NCBI RefSeq assembly: GCF_039729195.1
Contig: NZ_CP155796.1
Coordinates: forward strand, 5,518,001-5,582,000
Reading direction: 5' to 3'
Source: Mycobacterium sp. DL
GTDB lineage: Bacteria > Actinomycetota > Actinomycetes > Mycobacteriales > Mycobacteriaceae
Length of the DNA stretch: 64,000 bases
The position numbers were made by a program, and so were the translations under genes. The notes below the pieces were generated by a model. It was not told the origin of the DNA. It made no database searches and saw only the letters and a list, made by a program, of their open reading frames with translations. Shown here one piece after another: positions 20,514 through 30,519 of this stretch; the first letter of the stretch is position 1, and each line of letters starts with the position of its first letter.

Positions 20514-21956
20514 TTACGCGGCGTCGCGCTCCGAACCGCTGTCGCTGTCACCTCCGGCGTCGGCGCTGTCGGAACGGTCCGTCGACTTGTCGTCGGCGGT
20601 GTCGCTGTCGGCAGACTTCTCCTCGGAGGAATCATCGCGGTTGTCGCTGGATTCCTCGTCGTCGCGCACCTCGTCGGCCAGATCGGTCGGGGCGTCCTCG
20701 TCGCTGTCACGATCCGTCGTGTCCACCGGTGACTCGTCGTCGGCGAGCGGCTTCTCTGTCGGTGCCGCATCGTCGGTGAGCGACTGCTCCGTCGGTTCGG
20801 CGTCGGCCACGTCGCGCTTGGACGACATCGTGCGGGTCGTCTCGGTGGTGTCGGTGTCGTCGCTGGTCGACACGGCGGTCGTGGTGGCCTCGGTGGTGGC
20901 GGTGTCGGTCGCCGCCTCGGGGGCCGCGACCACTGTGGACACCTCGGTCGGTGCCTCTGCCGTCGGCCGGAAGATCTTGTCGAGATCGTGGATGACCTTG
21001 GCGTGGATGGCGCGGTGGTACTTGGCGATCGAATAGACGGCATCGGCCACACTGCGATTGAACGCCGTCGCGATCGTCGCGAAATCCCGCGAGGCGAACG
21101 ATTCGACGAACTGCGCCACGCTGGTGGCGAGTTGGCGGTTCAACGTGCGCAGCTGGCGTCGCACCTCGGCGCCGAACGTGGGTTCGGGGCTGAACAGCCG
21201 GCCGTTCCAGTTCATCAACGTCCAGCCGTCCTCGGGGTTGCCCTCGACGATCACGTAGTTGGTGTTGCTCAGCGGTGCGGTCCTGAGCAGATCGATCTTC
21301 TGGGCCGCCGTGAGGTTCACCGCGTTCATCATCGTCCAGAACATGATGGCGCCGCCGTGGGAGAAGATGACGCTGTTGCGGTCTCCCTTGTCCCAGATGG
21401 TCTTCAGCGCGCCGTCCATCCGGGCGTCGAACTCGTTGCCGTCGATCGATCCCGGGATCCGCAGATCACGATTGCCCTGGATGCTCCAGGCCAGGGGGAA
21501 CAGACCGTAACCGTCGGCGGCCTGGCTCTCGGGAGTCCCCTCGAAGACACCGGCCTCGATCTCCTGCAGGCCGGGCAGCACCTGAATCGGCAGCCGCAGG
21601 TACTGCGACATCGGGGCCGCGGTCAGCTGGGTGCGCACCATCGTCGAGGCGTAGATGGAGTCGTAGTTGTTGTCACCGAGGGTGCCTGCCACGGTCCGCG
21701 ACTGCTGTTGGCCCAACTCGGTGATGACCGGGCCGGGTGTCGTCGTGTCGATCAGGCCGGAGGCGTTGCCTGCGGACTGGCCGTGACGCACGAACGTCAC
21801 CCTCATCAGCTCGGCTGCGGCAGCCGGGACGGCCGCCCCGAGCAGGAGCGCGAGCGCGGTGATCGCGACCCCGAGCACGCGCCAGACTGCGCTTCGGCGC
21901 CGCCGCGGCCGCCCGGTATCGCGCTCTCCCGTGTCGGGTTCAGCCGCATCGTTCAT
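20514..21956 (-). CDS. Exported histidine phosphatase with long acidic Ser/Thr/Asp tail
   Basis: The 480-residue protein has an Arg-rich start, a hydrophobic segment and an Ala-rich cleavage region ending near residue 48 (VPAAAAE), consistent with export. The catalytic domain follows, with the phosphoglycerate-mutase/acid-phosphatase signature VRHGQSAGNASG (His58), IEAGVFEG and the second histidine in IFSHGGAIM. From about residue 340 to the end the sequence is a low-complexity tail rich in Asp, Glu, Ser and Thr with almost no hydrophobic residues. The ATG at 21956 is preceded by GGGAGGA. Substrate unknown. A hairpin terminator follows the gene. Confidence 0.85.
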   Translation of the reverse strand: MNDAAEPDTGERDTGRPRRRRSAVWRVLGVAITALALLLGAAVPAAAAELMRVTFVRHGQSAGNASGLIDTTTPGPVITELGQQQSRTVAGTLGDNNYDSIYASTMVRTQLTAAPMSQYLRLPIQVLPGLQEIEAGVFEGTPESQAADGYGLFPLAWSIQGNRDLRIPGSIDGNEFDARMDGALKTIWDKGDRNSVIFSHGGAIMFWTMMNAVNLTAAQKIDLLRTAPLSNTNYVIVEGNPEDGWTLMNWNGRLFSPEPTFGAEVRRQLRTLNRQLATSVAQFVESFASRDFATIATAFNRSVADAVYSIAKYHRAIHAKVIHDLDKIFRPTAEAPTEVSTVVAAPEAATDTATTEATTTAVSTSDDTDTTETTRTMSSKRDVADAEPTEQSLTDDAAPTEKPLADDESPVDTTDRDSDEDAPTDLADEVRDDEESSDNRDDSSEEKSADSDTADDKSTDRSDSADAGGDSDSGSERDAA

Positions 21957-22067
21957 TGAGGAGTTCCTCCCGCCGTTGGTGTGGACAGCTCACGGTGAAC
22001 TGCAGGTGAACACCGAACAAGGAGCGGTCTCACTCACCGAGACCTGGGTTCAACCCCCGGGGCAGGT

Positions 22068-22820
22068 CTACAGCTTGCGCAGAAGGGCGGCCGCCCGGAT
22101 GTCGTCGCCGACCGACAGCGCGATCTGCACGTCGTCACCGCGTCGGGCCCAACCGATGGTGATGTCCTCGCCGTACTTGATCGGCCGGCGATACTCGATC
22201 ACCGTCCGATAGGGCGGCGTGCAGACATCGGGGAAAAGGGCCATCACCTCGTGGATCGCATGCCAGTAGGCGGTGTTGGTGACGTGCTCGAAGACGTCGA
22301 TGTCGGTGCGCCGCAGCGCGAACGGCATCATCTCGTCCAGTTCGCCCGGGTTCTCCAACCACGGACGCCACTTGAGTCGGTGGACATCGGTGGTGGAGGC
22401 GAAACGTTCGACCAGCGTGTCCGAGACGCGTTGTGGTGTCAGTGTCTTCGCGTTGATCGCGATCCAGAAGCCCTCGGTCTCGATGCGGCCGCCGTCACTG
22501 CCGACGAGGTCGACGCGCATCGTGCACCATCGCGACGACAGTGCTGAGCACCATCGACTGAACGACACGTCGTTGGGGAACTCCATCGGTTCGACCACAT
22601 CGATGACCGTGCGCTGGACGAGCCAGTGCGGATGTTCCTCTGCCTCGCCGGCGTCGACCAGGTTCTCGGCGCCGACCTCCTGGATGTACCGGGCCACACC
22701 GTCGAGGCGCAGGTGGAGGTTCGTGTCGAGGTCGCCGGTCGCCACCCGCCAGGAGGTGCGGTAGACGTACCCGGTATCAGGCGCGGCGCTGAGGCGGTGG
22801 TCGACGTCGTTGGTGGGCAT
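22068..22820 (-). CDS. Acyl-ACP thioesterase-like double-hotdog protein
   Basis: The 250-residue protein is built of two hotdog repeats. The first contains VATGDLDTNLHLRLDGVARYIQEVG. The second contains RRTDIDVFEHVTNTAYWHAIHEV, where Asp-x-x-x-His-Val-Asn/Thr resembles the active-site region of FatA/FatB-type acyl-ACP thioesterases. The likely role is hydrolysis of acyl-thioesters. It starts 6 bases after the methyltransferase stop and is in line with the lipopeptide operon, so it might release or proofread acyl chains for it; that link is inferred from position only. Confidence 0.83.
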   Translation of the reverse strand: MPTNDVDHRLSAAPDTGYVYRTSWRVATGDLDTNLHLRLDGVARYIQEVGAENLVDAGEAEEHPHWLVQRTVIDVVEPMEFPNDVSFSRWCSALSSRWCTMRVDLVGSDGGRIETEGFWIAINAKTLTPQRVSDTLVERFASTTDVHRLKWRPWLENPGELDEMMPFALRRTDIDVFEHVTNTAYWHAIHEVMALFPDVCTPPYRTVIEYRRPIKYGEDITIGWARRGDDVQIALSVGDDIRAAALLRKL

Positions 22821-22826
22821 CGCGGC

Positions 22827-23450
22827 TCAGCCTACGGACCCTGAGCGATCAGCCACCTGGCAGTTCCGCCATCGAAGCAGATAGCGGTAGTAGAGCCCGC
22901 GACGGATGTCGGCGCCGGGTAGGACGTCGCCGACGACCCGGCGAATCTCGCCGAGGCTTTCGTGCGGTTGCGTCACCGGTACGCCGATATCCCGGGTCTC
23001 GCGTTGCAACCAGGAACCGATCCGCACCGCGGGCAGGCACGTCGCCGACCAAAGCCAATCGCGCACTGTCCTGTTCGCGCTGAGTCCCACCACGGCGATC
23101 TCGCCGGCAGGCCTCAACAGTCCGCGGGCTTTCGCCAGCGATGCCCGCAGATCCATGTGGTGCACGCTGGCGACGAAGGTGATCAGGTCGAACCGGACGT
23201 CACCGGACTCGTATCCGTCGAAGCCGGCTTCCACGACGGAGGCATTGGCAACGTCGATGAGGCGCTCGCGTGCCCGTGCCGCCGTAGCGGGATCCGGGTC
23301 GACACCGGTGACCGACCGCGATACCCGAGCGAGACGTTGGACCAGCAGGCCGTCGCCGCATCCCACATCGAGGACATCCCCGTGGTGGCGGGCGGCGATC
23401 GAGTAGAGCCACGGATGATAGGCGGTGTTGTGATTCCAGTAGTCGGCCAC
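22827..23450 (-). CDS. Class I SAM-dependent methyltransferase
   Basis: The 207-residue protein has the SAM-binding motif DVLDVGCGDGLLVQRLA near residues 25-41, an acidic loop VTGVDPDP, and the motif FDLITFVASVHHMD typical of Methyltransf_11/25 proteins. The GTG at 23450 (VADYWNHNTAYHPWL) gives the usual family start; the longer frame to 23510 adds residues without resemblance. It lies 79 bases after the FAAL gene and 6 bases before the thioesterase gene on the same strand. O-methylation of the lipopeptide (for example its C-terminal carboxylate) is a possible job but is not shown by sequence. Confidence 0.8.
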   Translation of the reverse strand: MADYWNHNTAYHPWLYSIAARHHGDVLDVGCGDGLLVQRLARVSRSVTGVDPDPATAARARERLIDVANASVVEAGFDGYESGDVRFDLITFVASVHHMDLRASLAKARGLLRPAGEIAVVGLSANRTVRDWLWSATCLPAVRIGSWLQRETRDIGVPVTQPHESLGEIRRVVGDVLPGADIRRGLYYRYLLRWRNCQVADRSGSVG

Positions 23451-23529
23451 ACCCCGACTGTGCCAGCAACGACGAACCGGCCCACGCGCCTGGCCGACGG
23501 TGCAGCCCACGCGCCTGAGGGCACGTCAC

Positions 23530-25251
23530 CTAAACGTCGATGCGCTGAAACGCGCCGTTGTCATACCGGTGGACACAGGCTGCCCGCCTGACCTTGCCGC
23601 TTGTGGTGATGGGAATCGAGCCCTGGGCCACGATCACGACGTCGTGCACGCTCACGCCGTGCGAGTTCGATATCGCCGCAGTGGCCTGTTCCCGGACGGC
23701 ACGGAGGTTCTCGGCGACCTCATCTTCGGACTGGCCCCGCTTCTTGACCTCGACGATCACCACGAGCTTTTCCGTGTTCTCGTCCACGACCGTGATGGCA
23801 GCTGCTCGGCCCCTTGATATCTCCGTGACGGTTGCTTCGATGTCGTCGGGATAGTGGTTGCGTCCGCGGACGATCAACAGATCCTTGATACGGCCGACGA
23901 TGAACAGTTCGCCCTCCGAGATGAAACCGAGGTCGCCGGTTCTCAGCCAGCGATCCTCCGGTGTGCCGGGGGAGGGGGTGGCTATCGTCGCATCGAAGGT
24001 CTGCTTCGTCTCGGCCGGTCTGTGCCAGTACCCGGAACTGACGTTGTCGCCATGCACCCAGATCTCGCCGATCAGTCCGGCCGGCTTCTCGGTCGCGGTG
24101 TCCGGATCGACGACACGCACAAGGGGCCACCGTGGTGTGCCGTAGCTCGCCAACGGTGTCCCGGTGGTGCAGCGCTTCGCGTGACCCGCCGACAGTTTCT
24201 CGGGTTCGAAATGGACAAAATCTGCCGGCCTGCCGGGACCGTCTGCGGCGACGAAGACTGTCGCCTCCGCAAGTCCGTAGGAGGGTCGTATCGCCGACGT
24301 CGGAAAGTTGTAGGGCGCGAACCGCTTTGTGAAGTGCGAGATCGTGTTCGGGTTCACCCGTTCGGCGCCACAGTTGATGAACGCCACGTCCCCGAGGTCG
24401 AGCCCGGCCATGTCCTCGTCGGACGTTCGTGCGGCCGCCAGCGTGAACGCGAAGTTCGGCGCCGCCGACAGCACCTGCGGATTGTGCGCCATCAACTGCA
24501 TCCACCGGGCGGGTCGCTGCAGGAAAGCTATCGGGCTTGTGAGTACCGATGGCCAGCCGCCGAGGATTCCTGTGCACACACCGCACATCAATCCCATGTC
24601 GTGGTAGAACGGCAGCCACGACACGGTGGTCTGGGGCATCTGGAAGTCGCGGATGTAGGTCGCGACCATCTGCTCCCAGTTGGTCAGCAGGTTGCTGTGC
24701 GAGACCACCACGCCGGCCGGTGTGCGGGTGGAGCCGGACGTGTACTGCAGATAGGCGATATCTGATCGGCCACCTCGGCGGGCGACGGGCCCTCGACGGG
24801 AGTCCAGGTCGAGCGAGTCGACCTCGACGACCGCTGGAGCGGGAGCGTCGTCGGAGGGTCGGACGTAGGGCGCGACGCCGTCGACAACGGCCGACGTCGT
24901 GAGAATGACGGCGGGGGAGGCGTCCTGCAGCACCGCCGTGACCCGCTCATCGTGAACGGCAACGACGGGAACCGACAGCGGAACGGCGATCAGGCCCGCT
25001 TCCAGCGCTCCCAGGAATGCGACGATGTAATCGAGGCCCTGCGGCGCCAAGATGACCGCTCGGTCACCGGTCGACCCGCGGATCTCGAGCTCCAGAGCGA
25101 GGTTCAGCGTGCGCCGGTACAGCTGCGCCCACGTCAGTCTCTCGGCAACACCTTCCCAATCCTGTTCGTAGTCAAAGAAGGTGAACGCCGTCTGGGTGGG
25201 CTGGAGACTCGCACGCTCGCGTAGCACGGCGCCGATCGTTGAGTTGATCAC
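23530..25251 (-). CDS. Fatty acyl-AMP ligase (FAAL, FadD23/26/30-like)
   Basis: FAALs activate a fatty acid as acyl-AMP and transfer it to a carrier protein instead of CoA. The 573-residue protein starts [20 protein letters not shown]. It has the AMP-binding motif [12 protein letters not shown] near residue 170, the mycobacterial FAAL motif [11 protein letters not shown], and the C-terminal ITTSGKVRR. The region around WLRTGDLGF and [20 protein letters not shown] is typical of the FadD21-33 set. The GTG at 25251 has GGAGG seven bases upstream and lies 16 bases after the NRPS 2 stop. It should supply the starter acyl chain to the PKS and then the NRPS. Confidence 0.93.
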   Translation of the reverse strand: MINSTIGAVLRERASLQPTQTAFTFFDYEQDWEGVAERLTWAQLYRRTLNLALELEIRGSTGDRAVILAPQGLDYIVAFLGALEAGLIAVPLSVPVVAVHDERVTAVLQDASPAVILTTSAVVDGVAPYVRPSDDAPAPAVVEVDSLDLDSRRGPVARRGGRSDIAYLQYTSGSTRTPAGVVVSHSNLLTNWEQMVATYIRDFQMPQTTVSWLPFYHDMGLMCGVCTGILGGWPSVLTSPIAFLQRPARWMQLMAHNPQVLSAAPNFAFTLAAARTSDEDMAGLDLGDVAFINCGAERVNPNTISHFTKRFAPYNFPTSAIRPSYGLAEATVFVAADGPGRPADFVHFEPEKLSAGHAKRCTTGTPLASYGTPRWPLVRVVDPDTATEKPAGLIGEIWVHGDNVSSGYWHRPAETKQTFDATIATPSPGTPEDRWLRTGDLGFISEGELFIVGRIKDLLIVRGRNHYPDDIEATVTEISRGRAAAITVVDENTEKLVVIVEVKKRGQSEDEVAENLRAVREQATAAISNSHGVSVHDVVIVAQGSIPITTSGKVRRAACVHRYDNGAFQRIDV

Positions 25252-25267
25252 CGGCAGACCTCCACCC

Positions 25268-28200
25268 TCAAGTCTCCAAAGAACGTTTGAGCTGTTCGCC
25301 GTACAGAAGTAGTGACGCGGGGTTGAGCATGTCGTGGTGCGTGCAGTCGACAGCGTGGGCGCTGATCTCGCCGGCCACGTGACGTCGCCACTTTCGCAAT
25401 GTGGAACGGGCCACCATCTGGGTCTTCAACCGTGCGAGGCGTGAGATCGGTGTGCGGACGGCGCTATTGGTATCACTGGGTAGCGCGGCGGAGAAGATCA
25501 CCATGTCGCCGTCGTACACTCCGGGCACGTGCCGCCGCAGATGTCCTTGGTTGGCGTTGACACTGCGAACCATCAACTGCAACAGCTCTTTGGGCGGCAG
25601 CGGGAACTCCACGGTTCCTTGCTCTTCGATGATCTGTTCTGCGCGCTCGTAGGTCAGGGGACCTGTCGGTGCGGGAACGGCGATCTGGTTGGTGCGCAGC
25701 ACGTGTTCGAGAATCTGTCCTTCGTCCAGTGCCCTGCTTGCCGCGGCGGCGATCACGCTGACGCTGAATGCGGGGTCGAGCAGAACGAGGTGGTGGACTT
25801 CGCAGCCCCGGCGACGGAGCTCAACTGCGAGCTCGTGCGCGACGACTCCTCCGAAGGACCACCCGAGAACGTTGTAAGGCCCTGTGGGATAACGATCTTG
25901 AATACGGTCTGCATAACGCGCGGCCATGGCGCCGATCGATGCGGGCTCAGCTTCTCCGCTGTGCTGGACCTGGTTGATGCCGACAATCGGGCAGTCCAGA
26001 TAGGTGCCGAGCGTGCGATAGGACCAGCTGAGTCCGAGTCCGTCATGGACACAGCACAGCGGAACACCCGGACCTCCTTGGAAGACCTCGACCGGGACCA
26101 CTTCCACTGCGCTGTCCTCCGCGCCCAACTGCCGGCTCAGGCTCCGTACAGAGGGCGCATAGAAGACGGTGCGCACCGCAAGGTGCGCATCCAGGGCGGT
26201 GTTGATCGCCGCCACCGCGCGCATCGCGGACAACGAGTCACCGCCCAGGTCGAAGAACGAGTCGTCGATCCCGACGCGCTCCACGCCCAGTACCTGGGCG
26301 TAGATGCCTGCGATGATCTCCTCGGCCGGCGTCTGCGGCGCCTCGAAAGGTGTTGCAGCGAACACAGGCGCGGGCAACGCCTTTCGGTCGAGCTTGCCCG
26401 ATGAGGTCAACGGGAACTCCTCGAGCGCCACGATGTGCGCAGGCACCATGTAGTCGGGCAACCGATCGCGCAACCGCTGACGCAGCGCGCTGATCGTGGT
26501 GTTGGTGTGGGGGGTGTTGGCGTGGCCGGCGCGTTGACGTGCCCCGCCGGCGGGTAGGTAGACGTCGGTCAGCGGCGCCGGATCCTCAGCGCTGACGAAG
26601 AGGGCGTCGAGGGTTCCTGGTCGGGCACCCCAGGTGACTGCGACGCGATAACCGAGGGATTCGCCGAGGCGATGTAATTGTTCGGGGGTCGCGCCGCCGG
26701 AACCATCGGCGGTTGCCGCGACGGCGGCGTCAAGCTCCAGCCCGGCAGAGATCACGCTTTCGAAGTGAACGTCGTCGACCAGTCCGGTGCGGGGAATCTC
26801 GGTGATGCGTACCCCGTTCTGATGCGGGGATGCCAACTCGCACTGCAGTCCTCGCAGGCCTGCGCACTGGTCCCACGTCCGGGTGGGCGCGGCGGCCAGC
26901 GAACGTGCCACCGTCGGAGCCTTGTGGATGACGACGTCGTAGCGGTACCGGGTGAGTTCATTGTCGGCCCAGCCGCGTTTGACGCGGATGTCGACCCCGG
27001 CGAGCAGCGGGTGGTCGGCGGCCCAGGTGGTGAAAAACTCCGGGGCCAGAACCAATTCGGCCTCGCTGACCAGTGCGCGGTGGACTCGTTCGCGGATCTC
27101 GGCGGAGTCGGTGGTGTGGGTGCGTGCTACCGCGGCGTGGAACGCGCGCTGCAGGGTGTGGTTGCGGACGTCGCCGATGAACAGCGTCCCGTCGGTGGCC
27201 AGTAGGTCGACGGCCCTGTCCAGGACTTCGGCCAGATATCGCCTGTGAGGGAAGTACTGGACGATCGAATTGAGCACGATGGTGTCGAAGTGGCCCTGCG
27301 GCAGACCGTCGGTGACGTGGGCGGGTCGGGTGAGCAACTGGACCCGATCGCGCCATGGGATCTGCAGCTGTTCCATCGAGCGGGCGAGACCGTCGATGGC
27401 CACCGCAGACATGTCGGTGGCCACATAGCGCTCACAGTGCGGGGCGATCTGCGACAGAAGCAGGCCCGAGCCGACGCCGATCTCCAGGAGCCGCCGGGGC
27501 AGCAGGGCGATGATCTGATCCACTGTGGCGGTGCGCCATTCGCCCATCTCGTCGAGCGGGATCGGGGCGTTCGTGTAGCTGCTGTTCCAGCCACGGAAAT
27601 CCATGCCGAACCCAGGCGCCCCGGCGTCGGGGTCGGGGTCGTAGAGCTCGTCGTACATCTGTTGCCACTGTTCGACGACTTCGTCATCGTCGGTGGCGGT
27701 GGCGTGATCGAGGGTGACGTAGGCCACGAGGCTCGAGTCGATATCGCCGTCGTGCACGGCCGCGACTGCCTGGGTGACCTGCGGGCATGCCAGCAGGGCG
27801 TTCTCGACCTCGCCGAGCTCGATTCGATACCCGCGGATCTTGACCTGATCGTCGACCCGGCCGACATACTGCAGTCCTCCGTCGGCGCCCCAGCTCACCA
27901 GGTCGCCCGTGCGGTACATCCGCGCGCCCGACTGCGCGAACGGGCATGCGATGAATCGGGATGCGGTCAGATCCGACCGGCGCCAATATCCCACGCCCAC
28001 ACCACCGCCCGCGATGTACAACTCGCCGACCACACCGGCAGGCACCTGACGAAGTGACCCGTCCAGCACAAAAAAGGCGAGGTTCGCCAGCGGCACGCCG
28101 ACGGGGCTGGCATTGCTGTCGGCGTCAGCGCCGACGATGTCGCCCAACGACGCGTGCACCGTGGTCTCGGTGGTCCCGTACAGATTGATCAGACGCGGGG

Positions 28201-30519
28201 ATTCCCGATGGTGTTGCATCCAGGTTCGCAGGCGCCTTGGTTCCAGTGCCTCGCCGGCGAACAGCACGGCCTCGAGCTCCAGGCGCTGTCCAACCTCGGG
28301 CTGGAGCGCGTCGGCGGACTGCAGCGCATAGAACGCCGACGGGGTGCGGCTCAAGACGGTGACGTGTTCGGCCGCCAGCAGGGCATGGAAGTCCTCCGGT
28401 GATCGGGCGACCGATTCGGACACCACCACCAGCCTGCCGCCGCTGAGCAGTGCCCCCCACATCTCACACACGGACACGTCGAACGCCAGGGAATGGCACT
28501 GCGTCCACACCCCCGTCCGCAGTACGTCGTCGTCCAGCGACTCCAGCAGCTGGATGACGTTGTGGTGTGTGATGGCAACACCTTTGGGCCTGCCGGTGGT
28601 GCCCGAAGTGTAGATGAAGTATGCGATGTCGTCCGGTGCGGGCGCAGGCAGGTCCGTACCGGGCTGGTCCGGGATGCGCGGATCGCCGACATCGATGATC
28701 GGCAGATCGAATCCGCCCAGCCGGGAACGGAGGTCCGCGGTGGTGACCACGGCGATCGGCGCGGCATCGGCCATCATGAAATCCATCCGTGCGGCGGGCG
28801 CCGCAGGGTCGATCGGCAGATACGCCGCCCCGGTCTTGAGCACGGCCAGGATGGCGACGATGGCATCCGTGGACCTACTAAAGAACACCGCCACGCATCG
28901 CCCGGGTCCTGCGCCGGCTTCAGACAGCAGGTGTGCCAACCGATTCGCGGCTTCATCAACCCCTCGGTAGGTCACCGAGCGCCTTTCGAAGGTCACCGCT
29001 ACCGTGTCCGGGGTAAGCGCCACTTGGGCGGCCCAGCGAACGGGGATCGACCCCGTGGGTGGTGCCGGTGCGTTCAACACTGCCCGGTTGCTCCACCGGT
29101 CGATTCGCGCCTTTTCCGCGGAGTCGAGCACATCCATCGAGGACAGTCGTTGAGTGGGGTCGGCCGTCACCGCCTCCAGTACCCGCTCGAACCGCTCGAT
29201 CAGCGTATGAATGCTGTCCGCATCGAACACGTCGGTGCGGAACTCCACGACCCCGCAGATCCCGGCTCGCTCACCTGCCTCGTCGAAGCGGTCGGCGAGG
29301 TTGAACAGCAGGTCCATCCGGGCCGTATGGGTATCGGCCTGCATCTGCGTGACCTGCAGATCACCCAGAGCCAGTCCCGCGGCGGGGTCGGTGGTGCCCG
29401 CCCCGGCGAAGTTCTGCCAGGCCAACATCACCTGGATGAGAGGTTGATGGGTCAGTGACCGAGTGGGGTTGAGCCGATCCACCAGTACCTCAAAAGGCAC
29501 ATCCTGGTGTTCGTAGGCCGCGAGGCTCCGCTGTCTGACCTGTGCCAGCAGCTCGGCGATGGACGGATCGCCGGTGAGGTCGACCCGCAGCACGAGGGTG
29601 TTGACGAAGAAGCCCACCAGCTCGTCGAGTGCGGGGTCGTTGCGTCCGGCGATCGGGAATCCCACTGCCACATCGTTGCTCGCGCTGATCTTGGACAGCA
29701 GGATCGCCAGCGCGGCCTGGATCACCATGAAGCTGGTCGCGCTGTGTGTGCGGGCCACCTCGTGCAGCCGCTGCTGCAGCTCGGCCGGCCACTCGATCAC
29801 CACCGTGTCGCCGCGGTAGTCGGCGACCGCCGGATAAGGTCGATCAGTGGGCAGCTGAAGGCGTTCGGGCATTTCGGACAGTGCGTCCTGCCAGTACAAC
29901 AGCTGTCCAGCGATCGGGCTGTCGCTGTCCTCGAGGTCGCCGAACCGCTTGCGCTGGCACAGCGTGTAGTCGACATACTGGACCGGCAGTTCGGCCCAGC
30001 TCGGCGTCTGCCCGCCGGTCCGCCAGGCATAGGCGGCGCCGAGGTCCCGCACCAGCGGCGCGATCGACCAACCGTCGGCGGCGATGTGGTGCACCACGAT
30101 TCCGACCGCGTGCTTCCCGGGCCCCATCGAACAGATCTGCGCTCGGATCGGGATCTCCGCTGAAAGATCGAAACGATAGCCCGCCAGCGACATCAGTTCA
30201 GTGGCGGCATCCTGCTCGGACATCGATCGCAGCACCGGGTCTGCACGCCGCCACATCCCCGGTCTGAAAGGCTCCACCTGCTGGTAGGGAACGCCGTCGG
30301 TGTCGGGGAAGATGGTGCGCAGCGATTCGTGTCGGGAGATCACGTCGTCGATTGCGCAGCCCAATGCCTCGACATCGAGGGGTCCGTCGATGCCGAACAC
30401 GGTGGGCATGTTGTAGGTCACCATTCCGCCCACGAATCGATCGAGGAACCAGAGTCGGCTCTGAGCGAAGGACAGCGGAATGACCGCGGGCCGCTCGACC
30501 CGGGCCAGGGGTACGCGCC
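25268..30519 (-). other. NRPS module 8: C(LCL) - A8[N-methyltransferase] - T - TE
   Basis: The C domain is more divergent ([15 protein letters not shown]). The A8 signature reads D-V-C-S-L-A-L-V-H. An N-methyltransferase with [12 protein letters not shown] and [13 protein letters not shown] is inserted after the A8 motif [10 protein letters not shown], which is the normal place for N-methylation of the loaded residue. The thioesterase ([14 protein letters not shown]) should release the octapeptide by hydrolysis or cyclisation. Confidence 0.8.
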
